Source: Brevundimonas sp. (GTDB lineage: Bacteria > Pseudomonadota > Alphaproteobacteria > Caulobacterales > Caulobacteraceae). Taken from it: 6,405 bases of DNA. The translations under genes were made by a program, and so were the position numbers. The notes under the pieces are model-generated. The model was given only the letters and a program-made list of their open reading frames with translations. It ran no database searches and had not been told where the DNA came from. Below are positions 1 to 5,782 of the stretch, in pieces (the stretch's first letter is position 1; each line of letters opens with the position of its first letter). The stretch covers positions 1-6,405 of the forward strand of contig JADCBH010000174.1 in the NCBI GenBank assembly GCA_020253595.1. Direction: 5' to 3'.

Positions 1-8
1 GAAGAGGG

Positions 9-488
9 TTAGCTGCCGAGATCGGGACCGATCGTCCGCTGGGCGAATTCCCGCTCCTTGTCGGCACCGAAGGCTTCGGACAAATGTAGCCGCCAAACCA
101 CGATGTCCGGCTTTCTGAGAACGCCGACCTTGAAGAAGGGGGACTCGGCGTTTGCCCCGTAGAGCTGAACCATCAGCGAACTCGTCGTCTCATCAAGAGC
201 CGTAGTCAGCAGCTCACCGCAATGCCAAGTGTCTACTTCGGCCACGTCCACAATGCGCGCACCCGGCCCCTTCTCCCAGATTGCGACGACCGTGGTCCCA
301 GCATCGAATGCGATCGCGCTGCCGAGGTAGATGAGTATGTCAGACGGCGTGAAGCCGTCCAGCGCGCCAAAGGCGGTTCGCGCGCTCTCTAGGTTGGCTC
401 CGCCGACCTTGGCCGCCAGCACCTTGAGCAGGACGAAAAAGCCAACGCTGGACGCTGCAACCACTGCAAAGATCAATAGCTCCTGCAT
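9..488 (-). CDS. Small membrane-anchored protein of unknown function (159 aa)
   Basis: I do not recognise this protein. Residues about 3-26 form one hydrophobic segment (LLIFAVVAASSVGFFVLLKVL core), followed by Lys and Gly, so it looks like an N-terminal membrane anchor with a soluble domain of about 130 residues. There is no lipobox or clear signal peptidase site. The soluble part holds short beta-like stretches (YLGSAIAFD around 54-62, TVVAIWEKG around 66-74, ARIVDVAEVDTW around 77-88), a pattern that loosely recalls small PH-like membrane-associated domains; that is a guess. A longer reading frame begins at 536, but I chose the Met at 488 because a strong Shine-Dalgarno sits just before it and the hydrophobic anchor then lies at the very N-terminus. 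The stop is TAA. The gene lies 136 bp downstream of the methyltransferase gene on the same strand and may have its own promoter. Confidence 0.72.
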   Translation of the reverse strand: MQELLIFAVVAASSVGFFVLLKVLAAKVGGANLESARTAFGALDGFTPSDILIYLGSAIAFDAGTTVVAIWEKGPGARIVDVAEVDTWHCGELLTTALDETTSSLMVQLYGANAESPFFKVGVLRKPDIVVWRLHLSEAFGADKEREFAQRTIGPDLGS

Positions 489-494
489 CGCGCA

Positions 495-502
495 ACCTCC
501 CC
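495..502 (-). promoter_or_regulatory. Shine-Dalgarno that fixes the start of the small membrane protein
   Basis: On the minus strand this reads GGGGAGGT, with a 6-nt spacer to the ATG at 488. It is the strongest ribosome binding site in the window. It supports the Met at 488 over the upstream in-frame Met at 536, which would add 16 residues (MLPGAYGARFPRGGCA) lacking the hydrophobic character of the anchor. Confidence 0.75.
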
Positions 503-510
503 TGGGAAAT

Positions 511-529
511 CTGGCACCGTAGGCGCCAG
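511..529 (-). other. Short hairpin in the leader of the small membrane protein
   Basis: On the minus strand CTGGCGCC, loop TAC, GGTGCCAG form an 8-bp stem with one G-U pair, ending 22 nt before the ATG at 488. No T-run follows, so it is not a classic intrinsic terminator for the upstream methyltransferase gene. It could be a leader structure near the ribosome binding site or chance. The rest of the 489-624 gap shows no clear promoter to me. Confidence 0.35.
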
Positions 530-624
530 GCAGCAATGCCGGTACTCGCCGTCCTCACTCCGATCCGGTCGGCGGGGTCCAGAACCACTCCGTCGCTTAC
601 ATGCGGTTGGACGCGAAGTACTGT

Positions 625-1821
625 CTAGCGCGGTCGAAGCGCTCGTCGAGACCATCCTGAATAGGTCAGGGCAGGATCCGATGGCATGCGGGCATAGGCG
701 TGGGTTTCCAGCCCTGTCGTGCTTCGCATCGTCAGACGGATGGCCTGCCCTTCGGCGGCTTGCTCGCGCGCAAGGCGGAAGGTCCAGCCGAAGGGCAGGG
801 CAGGTGAAGTCGGGAAGGTGGGCTGAATGTCGGGGCGATCGCCCGTCTTGGTTGCCTTAAGGACGGGCTCTCCATCGACGTGGACCAACAGATCCAGTGA
901 TCCACCCGGCGTGCGCTCGATAGCCCAGCCCGAAAACTCGACCGAGCTGTCAGTCAGCAGCGTTGCCCGCTCGAAGCCACCCATCGGCGGACTGGCTACG
1001 GTGATCGTCGACAGGTTCCGCTCCGGGCCGCCGACCACGTAAAGCGCCTGGTTCTCATAGAGCCCCTTGTGGAAGACGCGCCACGTGGGCGGGTGCTCCG
1101 GATTCAGGCGGGCTATGGCGTCGGCGACGAAGGCTTCGGTGACGTAGGTCATGCCATAGATGGCCGGGTCCAGGCTGCCGCTCTCGCTCCACGGGAAGAA
1201 GCGGATGCCGCTGTCGTCCATGCTCTGGTCGGGCGGCAGGATGGAGGCGTCATGGACGCTGAACGCCAGGACGCCGCCGGGGGTCAGCATGCCGTGCAGA
1301 CGATGAAGCCAGGCGCAGAACAGGTCGGCGGGGAGGTGAGAGAAGAGCGAGCCGACGAAGATCACATCGTGCTTGCGGTCGTGGGCCAGGGTGGCGGGGT
1401 CGGGTACGGAGGCGAAGCCGTTGACCCCGAAGGTGGCGACCTGCCAGTCGATGGCTTCGGCGTAGATGTCGGAGACCCAGATGCGCTCGGCGGGCATCCG
1501 CTGAAGCAGGGCACGGGTCAGGCGGCCGTAGCCGGACGCGAAATCCAGCAGGCTGGACACGCCGTCGAAGCCGCCGAAGGTCTGGGCGACGATCTGATCC
1601 AGCGCCTGATAGTGGCGCACAGTGGCCTCGACAAACTTAAAGGCGCCAATGCTGCGGTCGCCCTCGAAGTTGGGCAGGAGCGCCTTGAAGAACATTTCGT
1701 CCTCGGCCGGCTGGGGCGCGGCGAGGAAGGCGGCGGGGTCCAAGCCGGCGAGGTGCAGATAGTCCTCCGCCCAGCCGCGATAGAACGGGTTGATCCGGTC
1801 GAAAACCAGAGGCTCTGTCAT
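625..1821 (-). CDS. SAM-dependent methyltransferase with C-terminal glycan-type accessory domain
   Basis: Predicted class I methyltransferase of 398 aa; substrate unknown. Residues 91-100 (LLDFASGYGR) are motif I, the SAM-binding glycine loop. Asp118 in VSDIY fits the acidic residue after strand 2. HDVIFVGSLFSHLP (151-164) and the PGGVLAFSVHD stretch (181-191) fit motifs IV-VI. After residue about 280 comes a separate beta-rich module with GWA (298-300), VHVDGEPV (313-320), DRPD (328-331) and FGWTFRL (344-350). That pattern recurs at the ends of glycosyltransferases and methyltransferases from polysaccharide clusters, so a sugar or cell-surface substrate is a reasonable inference. I chose the Met at 1821 rather than the in-frame Met at 1881: the longer form would overlap the 3' end of hemB and begin with an Arg/Pro-rich stretch. 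From 1821 the gene starts two bases after the hemB stop, implying co-transcription and probable translational coupling. The stop is TAG. Confidence 0.85.
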   Translation of the reverse strand: MTEPLVFDRINPFYRGWAEDYLHLAGLDPAAFLAAPQPAEDEMFFKALLPNFEGDRSIGAFKFVEATVRHYQALDQIVAQTFGGFDGVSSLLDFASGYGRLTRALLQRMPAERIWVSDIYAEAIDWQVATFGVNGFASVPDPATLAHDRKHDVIFVGSLFSHLPADLFCAWLHRLHGMLTPGGVLAFSVHDASILPPDQSMDDSGIRFFPWSESGSLDPAIYGMTYVTEAFVADAIARLNPEHPPTWRVFHKGLYENQALYVVGGPERNLSTITVASPPMGGFERATLLTDSSVEFSGWAIERTPGGSLDLLVHVDGEPVLKATKTGDRPDIQPTFPTSPALPFGWTFRLAREQAAEGQAIRLTMRSTTGLETHAYARMPSDPALTYSGWSRRALRPR

Positions 1822-1823
1822 GC

Positions 1824-2828
1824 TCAGGCGCCGAGAAGGCGCGCGGCCTGGGGCGCGAAATAGGTCAGGACGCCTGCGCATCCGGCCCGCTTGAAGCCGT
1901 GCAGAGTCTCCAGAATGGCCCGCTCCTCGTCCAGCCAGCCGTTGGCGACGGAGGCCTTCATCATCGCGTATTCCCCGGACACCTGATACGCGAAGGTGGG
2001 CACCTTGAATGTCTCCGACACGCGCCGGACGATGTCGAGATAGGGCATCCCCGGCTTGACCATGACCATGTCCGCGCCCTCGGCGATGTCCATGGCGACT
2101 TCGCGCAGGGCCTCGTCGGTGTTGGCGTAGTCCATCTGATAGGTCTTCTTGTCACCGCTCAGCTGCTTCGCCGAGCCGACGGCGTCGCGGTAGGGTCCGT
2201 AGAAAGCCGACGCATATTTTGCGGCGTAGGACAGGATCAGGGTGTCCGAAAACCCGTTGGCCTCCAGCGCCTCTCGGATGGCCTGGACGCGTCCGTCCAT
2301 CATGTCTGACGGGGCGACGACGTCTGCGCCGGCATGGGCATGGATGAAGGCCTGCTCGGCCAGCCGCTCCAGCGTCGGATCATTGACGATGCGGCCGTCC
2401 CCCAGCACGCCGTCGTGGCCGTGGTCTGTGTAGCAGTCCAGGGCGACGTCGGTCATGACGCCGATGTCCGGGGCGGCGTCCTTGATGGCCTTGATGCAGT
2501 CCGGAACCAGGCCGTCCGGGTCGGTCGCGCCCGTGCCGACTGTGTCCTTGATCGACGGATCGACGTTGGGAAACAGGCCGACCATGGGGATGCCCAGGCT
2601 TTGTGCTTCCCTGGCGGCCTCGGCAGCCGCCTTGGGAGACAGGCGGAAGACACCGGGCATGGACGGCACCGGGACGCGGTCTTCGGCCCCGTCATGCACG
2701 ATCAGCGGCCAGATCAGGTCGGACGGCGTCAGCGTCGTCTCGGCCACCATCCGCCGGACCCAGGGGCTCGATCTCAGCCGGCGAGGGCGAGCGAGCGGGT
2801 AGGGGGCGGGAGCGAAGGGTGCGGTCAT
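1824..2828 (-). CDS. hemB: Delta-aminolevulinic acid dehydratase (porphobilinogen synthase)
   Basis: Cytosolic enzyme that condenses two 5-aminolevulinate molecules into porphobilinogen, an early step of heme, cobalamin and chlorophyll synthesis. The 334 aa match the usual length. The family signature is at 251-263 (GADMVMVKPGMPY) with the Schiff-base Lys258; the second active-site lysine is Lys204 in YAAKYAS. The metal-site segment at 127-140 reads DVALDCYTDHGHDG: the three cysteines of zinc-type enzymes are replaced by Ala129, Asp131 and Asp139, so this belongs to the Mg-dependent, zinc-independent group common in alphaproteobacteria. Cys132 sits where related Mg-type enzymes usually have Pro. 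The Met at 2828 is kept because the next Met (residue 27) would remove the conserved RPRRLRSSPWVRRM leader region. No Shine-Dalgarno is seen before this ATG (see the promoter entry). It is divergent from the acyl-CoA dehydrogenase gene and leads the pair with the methyltransferase. Confidence 0.97.
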   Translation of the reverse strand: MTAPFAPAPYPLARPRRLRSSPWVRRMVAETTLTPSDLIWPLIVHDGAEDRVPVPSMPGVFRLSPKAAAEAAREAQSLGIPMVGLFPNVDPSIKDTVGTGATDPDGLVPDCIKAIKDAAPDIGVMTDVALDCYTDHGHDGVLGDGRIVNDPTLERLAEQAFIHAHAGADVVAPSDMMDGRVQAIREALEANGFSDTLILSYAAKYASAFYGPYRDAVGSAKQLSGDKKTYQMDYANTDEALREVAMDIAEGADMVMVKPGMPYLDIVRRVSETFKVPTFAYQVSGEYAMMKASVANGWLDEERAILETLHGFKRAGCAGVLTYFAPQAARLLGA

Positions 2829-2834
2829 GCGGTC

Positions 2835-2859
2835 GGTTTAGCGTTCTTCTCCCCGACTG
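2835..2859 (-). promoter_or_regulatory. Candidate hemB promoter, possibly giving a leaderless mRNA
   Basis: On the minus strand GCTAAACC (2842-2835) matches 7 of 8 positions of the Caulobacter housekeeping -10 consensus GCTANAWC as I recall it. Ten bases upstream, CAGTCGG (2859-2853) is a poor match (about 4 of 7) to the -35 TTGACGS. The -10 ends only 6 nt before the hemB ATG, so transcription would start at or next to the ATG. This fits the lack of a Shine-Dalgarno. Inferred from pattern only. Confidence 0.4.
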
Positions 2860-2865
2860 GGGAAG
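2846..2865. repeat. Imperfect inverted repeat in the hemB / acyl-CoA dehydrogenase gap
   Basis: CTTCTCCCC, loop GACT, GGGGAAG: four G-C pairs around the loop plus CTT/AAG, with a 2-nt bulge. It lies in the 71-bp gap between two divergent genes and overlaps the presumed -35 region of hemB, so it could be an operator shared by both. It is short enough to be chance in GC-rich DNA. Confidence 0.3.
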
Positions 2866-2899
2866 CGGATAGAAGGCCCGAAAACATCCGGGAGACCCC

Positions 2900-4039
2900 A
2901 TGGATTTCGCCCTCACCGACGACCAGCGCGCCATTCAGGACGCCGCGCGCGCCTTCGCCGACGCAGAATTGGCGCCTCATTCGGCCGAGTGGGACGAGAC
3001 CAAGCACTTCCCGGTCGACGTCATGCGCCGCGCGGCCGAGACGGGCTTTGCGGCCATCTATGCCGGCGAGGAACACGGCGGCATGGCTCTGGGCCGGGTC
3101 GAGGCGGCGGTGATCTTCGAGGAGCTGTCGCGCGGCGACGTGTCCACGGCGGCCTTCATCTCGATCCACAACATGGCGACCTGGATGATCGACAGCTTCG
3201 GCTCGGACGATCTGCGCGCCCGCTATGTGCCGCGTCTGGCGACGATGGAGCTGATTGCGTCCTACTGCCTGACGGAGCCGGGCTCGGGTTCCGATGCGGC
3301 CGCCATGCGCACCGCAGCGACGCGGGATGGCGATCACTTCATTCTGAACGGGTCCAAGGCCTTCATCTCGGGCGCGGGAACGTCGGACGTCTATGTCGTC
3401 ATGGCCCGCACGGGTGAGCCGGGACCCAAGGGCATCAGCGCCTTCGTCGTGAACAAGGAAACGCCCGGCCTGAGCTTCGGTGCCCAGGAGAAGAAGATGG
3501 GCTGGAACAGCCAGCCGACGGCGGTGGTCTCGTTCGATGACTGTCGCGTGCCGGCGGCCAATCTTCTGGGCAAGGAAGGCGACGGCTTTCGCTATGCCAT
3601 GATGGGGCTGGACGGCGGTCGACTGAACATCGCGGCCTGTTCGCTGGGCGGGGCGCGGCTGGCGCTGGAGACGGCCCAGGCCTACGTCGCCACGCGAAAG
3701 CAGTTCGGCAAGGCGCTGAACGAGTTCCAGAACACCCAATTCAAGCTGGCCGACATGGCGACCCAGCTGGAGGCGGCACGGCTGATGGTGCTGCGCGGGG
3801 CCTGGGCCATCGACACCGGCCATCCTGAGAAGACCAAATGGTGCGCCATGGCCAAGCGGCTGGCCACCGATGCATGCTTCCAGATCGCCGACGAGGCGCT
3901 GCAGCTGCACGGCGGCTACGGCTACCTGAAGGACTACCCGCTGGAGCGGATCGTGCGCGACTTGCGGGTCCACCGCATCCTGGAAGGCACCAACGAGATC
4001 ATGCGCGTGATCACCGCCCGGGAGATGATGCGCCAGTAG
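2900..4039 (+). CDS. Isobutyryl-CoA dehydrogenase (acyl-CoA dehydrogenase, ACAD8-like)
   Basis: FAD flavoenzyme predicted to oxidise isobutyryl-CoA to methacrylyl-CoA in valine breakdown, passing electrons to electron-transfer flavoprotein and then to ubiquinone. The 379 aa are typical. The alpha-helical N-terminal domain spans about 1-115. The flavin/substrate signature SYCLTEPGSGSDA is at 121-133 and FISGAGTSDVYVVMART at 155-171. The C-terminal helical domain includes RKQFG (266-270) and LQLHGGYGYLKDYPLER (334-350). Glu362 in ILEGTNEIMR is at the position of the catalytic base in the short-chain and isobutyryl branch. From memory, GWNSQPT (201-207), GGRLNIA (239-245) and HGGYGYLKDY match human ACAD8 closely, which is why I prefer isobutyryl-CoA over butyryl-CoA or 2-methylbutyryl-CoA. 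GGGAG at 2890-2894 lies 5 nt before the ATG. The usual valine-pathway partners (mmsA, mmsB, enoyl-CoA hydratase) are not next to it here. Confidence 0.92.
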   Translation: MDFALTDDQRAIQDAARAFADAELAPHSAEWDETKHFPVDVMRRAAETGFAAIYAGEEHGGMALGRVEAAVIFEELSRGDVSTAAFISIHNMATWMIDSFGSDDLRARYVPRLATMELIASYCLTEPGSGSDAAAMRTAATRDGDHFILNGSKAFISGAGTSDVYVVMARTGEPGPKGISAFVVNKETPGLSFGAQEKKMGWNSQPTAVVSFDDCRVPAANLLGKEGDGFRYAMMGLDGGRLNIAACSLGGARLALETAQAYVATRKQFGKALNEFQNTQFKLADMATQLEAARLMVLRGAWAIDTGHPEKTKWCAMAKRLATDACFQIADEALQLHGGYGYLKDYPLERIVRDLRVHRILEGTNEIMRVITAREMMRQ

Positions 4040-4111
4040 ACGCCGCAGCCCTCGACGCCGGGGGCCAAAGCCCTGTAAGTCCGCCCCACCTCAGAAGACC
4101 CGAGACCGCCC

Positions 4112-4417
4112 ATGCTCGCCCGCATCTACCGCCCCGCCAAGACCGCCATGCAGTCCGGCAAGGCCAAGGCCAAGGACTGGCGTCTGGAGTTCGAACCGGC
4201 CTCTGCGCGCACGATCGACCCCCTCATGGGCTGGACATCGTCGAGCGACATGAATGGCCAGGTGCGCCTGTCCTTCGAGACCAAGGAAGAGGCGGTCGCC
4301 TACGCCGAGCGCCACGGCATTCCCTTCCGCCTGCATGAGCCGCAGGAAGCGCCGGTGATCCTCAAGGCCTATGCCGACAACTTCGCCACGGGCAGAAAGC
4401 AGCCCTGGACGCACTAG
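4112..4417 (+). CDS. NDUFS4-like accessory subunit of NADH:ubiquinone oxidoreductase (complex I)
   Basis: Small soluble protein (101 aa) of the ETC complex I subunit family, homologous to mitochondrial NDUFS4 (18-kDa subunit). Alphaproteobacteria carry this supernumerary subunit, which binds the peripheral arm of complex I on the cytoplasmic side and helps stabilise it. The core signature is visible: WRLEFEP (23-29), DPLMGWTSSSDMNGQVRLSF (36-55), KEEAVAYAERHGI (58-70) and the late YADNF (87-91). These parallel human NDUFS4 segments PLMGW, KEDAVAFAEKNG and YGANF as I recall them. There is no targeting peptide, as expected for a bacterium. The start at 4112 matches the family N-terminus (MLARIYRPAKTAMQSG); the ribosome binding site is weak. 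It lies 72 bp after the dehydrogenase with no evident terminator between, so the two may be co-transcribed. It is remote from any nuo operon in this window. Confidence 0.93.
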   Translation: MLARIYRPAKTAMQSGKAKAKDWRLEFEPASARTIDPLMGWTSSSDMNGQVRLSFETKEEAVAYAERHGIPFRLHEPQEAPVILKAYADNFATGRKQPWTH

Positions 4418-4462
4418 CCAGTGGGGCTAACACTCCCAGTGCAGCGGCTCTCTGCTTGAGCC
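4412..4462 (+). other. Run of three small hairpins after the NDUFS4-like gene
   Basis: TAGCC-AGTGG-GGCTA (4415-4429, includes the stop codon) is a perfect 5-bp stem. CACT-CCC-AGTG (4431-4441) has a 4-bp stem. GGCTC-TCTGCTT-GAGCC (4446-4462) has a 5-bp stem. None is followed by a T-run, so intrinsic termination is not supported, but the cluster sits where the NDUFS4-like transcript could end or be processed ahead of the tRNA. Confidence 0.25.
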
Positions 4463-4484
4463 CCGCGGACGTTCCGTCTAACCC
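4456..4484 (+). promoter_or_regulatory. Weak candidate promoter for tRNA-Arg
   Basis: TTGAGCC (4456-4462) matches 5 of 7 positions of the Caulobacter-type -35 TTGACGS. After a 14-nt spacer, TCTAACCC (4477-4484) is a partial match to the -10 GCTANAWC. A start near 4490 would lie about 8 nt before the mature tRNA. It overlaps the last hairpin of the preceding cluster. Pattern evidence only; read-through from the NDUFS4-like gene with processing is the alternative. Confidence 0.3.
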
Positions 4485-4497
4485 GGCTGCCCGGTCA

Positions 4498-4574
4498 GCG
4501 CCCTTAGCTCAGCTGGATAGAGCACCCGCCTTCTAAGCGGACGGTCGCAGGTTCGAATCCTGCAGGGCGCGCCA
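4498..4574 (+). tRNA. tRNA-Arg (anticodon UCU), CCA encoded
   Basis: A 77-nt cloverleaf. The acceptor stem GCGCCCU (4498-4504) pairs fully with AGGGCGC (4564-4570), followed by discriminator G4571 and encoded CCA (4572-4574). The D stem is GCUC/GAGC. The anticodon loop CUUCUAA (4530-4536) gives anticodon UCU (4532-4534), which decodes AGA and AGG. The T arm is GCAGG-UUCGAAU-CCUGC. The top pair of the anticodon stem is C27-A43, a mismatch; the other four pairs are intact. The 3' half (4533-4574) overlaps the end of metC on the other strand. AGA and AGG are rare codons in such GC-rich genomes, so this is likely a minor isoacceptor. Confidence 0.97.
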
Positions 4575-5726
4575 GGCTCTGAGTCCTTGTTCCAGATCGG
4601 CGATCAGGTCGGCGGGATCCTCCAGCCCGATGTGCAGGCGCAGGAGCGGACCTTCCAGTCCCGGCGGTGTGCTGCGGAAGGCCAGCTGGGGGGTCTCAAA
4701 CGTCCCCAGGCTTTCAAACCCGCCCCACGAATAGCCGAGCCCGAACAGGGACAGGGCCTCAAGGAAGTCTTCTGCGGCCTTGGGATCACCGCCCTTCATC
4801 ACAACGCCGAGAATCGAGGCCGCGCCGGAATAGTCCCGCCCCCAGATCGCATTGCCGGGATCGCTCGGAAGGGCAGGGTGGAGGACACGCGCCACCTCGG
4901 GCCGGTCGGCCAGCCATGTCGCCACCTTCAGCGCCGAGCGAGCCTGTTCGGCGTAGCGGAGGGTCAGGGTTCGAAGCCCCCGAAGCGCCAGCCAGGCGTC
5001 GTCGGGAGAGACACAGATGCCGAGGTCCTCGATCGTCGCGGCAACAGATGTCGCGACACCGGGGTCTTTGGCGCAGATCGACCCGAGCAGCAGGTCCGAA
5101 TGGCCTCCTGCGTACTTCGTCAGGGCTTGAACGCTGACGTCAACGCCATGCGCGAGGGGCTTGAAGGCCAGCCCCGCGGCCCAGGAGTTGTCCATGACCG
5201 TCAACAGGCCCCGAGCCCGGGCCGCGACGGCAAGCGCCGAAACATCGGTCATCTCGAAGGTGAGAGAGGCGGGCGACTCGATCAGGATGAGCCGCGTCCG
5301 CTCGGTCGCCGTGGCCATGATCTCATTGACCGTCGCTTCGGGTACGTGAAAGCGCGTCGTCACGCCTCGCGTCGCCAGATGACGCGTCAGGAAGCGGCGA
5401 ACAGGGCCGTAGAGGGCATCGGTCGTCACCACCTCGTCGCCCGGCCGCGTCAGGGCCAGGATCGGCAGGGTCACAGCTGCCAGCCCGGAAGGCGTGAGCC
5501 AGCACTGCGCGCCCCCTTCCAGATCAGCGACAGCGGCACGGAGCGCGTTCTGTGACGCCGTGCCCTCGATTCCGTAGACGGGCCCGAGACTGTCGTCGCG
5601 CATGTCGGCGACCCGGTCGGACAGCAGGGTGGATGCGCGTTCGAGTGGCGGGTTAACCGGGCGACGCCCTTTCCCGCGCTGTGTGGCGGCCGCGATCAGG
5701 CGCGTCCGGTCGGAAAGGCGGTCCAT
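4533..5726 (-). CDS. metC: Cystathionine beta-lyase
   Basis: PLP enzyme of the Cys/Met metabolism family that cleaves cystathionine to homocysteine, pyruvate and ammonia in methionine synthesis; other C-S substrates are possible. Of 397 aa, Lys204 in SVQALTKYAGGHSD is the PLP lysine. Asp179 in MDNSWA binds the pyridine nitrogen, the Y51-G52 region and TPSGLAAV (78-85) line the cofactor phosphate site, and Arg363 in LLRLHIGLED fits the substrate-carboxylate arginine. YSWGGFESL (332-340) is typical of MetC rather than MetB or MetZ. The ATG at 5726 has GTGGAG (minus strand, 5738-5733) 6 nt upstream. The natural family end seems to be around LEQGLRAW; the last 13 residues (W385-A397, WRALQDSNLRPSA) are read antisense to the tRNA-Arg 3' half, Trp385 being the complement of CCA. 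The TAG stop is the complement of anticodon-loop bases 4533-4535. It is divergent from the amino-acid binding protein gene. Confidence 0.95.
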   Translation of the reverse strand: MDRLSDRTRLIAAATQRGKGRRPVNPPLERASTLLSDRVADMRDDSLGPVYGIEGTASQNALRAAVADLEGGAQCWLTPSGLAAVTLPILALTRPGDEVVTTDALYGPVRRFLTRHLATRGVTTRFHVPEATVNEIMATATERTRLILIESPASLTFEMTDVSALAVAARARGLLTVMDNSWAAGLAFKPLAHGVDVSVQALTKYAGGHSDLLLGSICAKDPGVATSVAATIEDLGICVSPDDAWLALRGLRTLTLRYAEQARSALKVATWLADRPEVARVLHPALPSDPGNAIWGRDYSGAASILGVVMKGGDPKAAEDFLEALSLFGLGYSWGGFESLGTFETPQLAFRSTPPGLEGPLLRLHIGLEDPADLIADLEQGLRAWRALQDSNLRPSA

Positions 5727-5760
5727 CTAGCGCTCCACGGGTTGCGATCCGTCGTCCAAA

Positions 5761-5776
5761 GGCCTCTATAGCGGCC
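5761..5776. promoter_or_regulatory. Near-palindrome with -10-like core between metC and the binding-protein gene
   Basis: GGCCTCTATAGCGGCC is a 16-bp palindrome with one mismatched pair. Its centre reads GCTATAGA on the minus strand (5772-5765), 6 of 8 to the Caulobacter -10 GCTANAWC, which would give metC a leader of roughly 30 nt. On the plus strand the same core gives TATAGC, with TTGCGA (5742-5747) 19 bp upstream as a poor -35. It may serve as the -10 of one or both divergent genes, or as an operator. No regulator is identified. Confidence 0.35.
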
Positions 5777-5782
5777 GGGGCG

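Noticed and set aside
473..655. A 60-codon minus-strand frame bridging the methyltransferase end and the small membrane gene
   Set aside because: Its composition is low in information, it overlaps two better-supported genes, and it has no ribosome binding site.
1069..1863. A 264-codon plus-strand frame opposite the methyltransferase
   Set aside because: Its Gly/Glu/Val-rich composition is typical of a codon-bias shadow. It is fully covered by a gene with clear methyltransferase motifs.
1822..1881. Longer methyltransferase start at 1881
   Set aside because: It would add 20 Arg/Pro-rich residues read across the hemB 3' end in another frame. The Met at 1821 begins the family-like sequence directly after the hemB stop.
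2825..3973. A 382-codon open frame antisense to the isobutyryl-CoA dehydrogenase gene
   Set aside because: It mirrors almost the whole dehydrogenase in GC-rich DNA, where antisense frames stay open by codon bias. Its product is Arg/His/Gln-rich with no recognisable domain.
4040..4111. Possible terminator (GGGC-CAAA-GCCC-like) between the dehydrogenase and NDUFS4-like genes
   Set aside because: The stem is only about 4 bp and no T-run follows, so termination is not supported.
4498..4574. The tRNA gene as an integration site for a mobile element
   Set aside because: No integrase gene, no duplicated tRNA 3' segment elsewhere in the window, and housekeeping genes on both sides.
4587..5555. A 322-codon plus-strand frame opposite metC
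   Set aside because: It is Arg/Gln/Gly-rich with no domain, and it lies entirely opposite a clear PLP enzyme.
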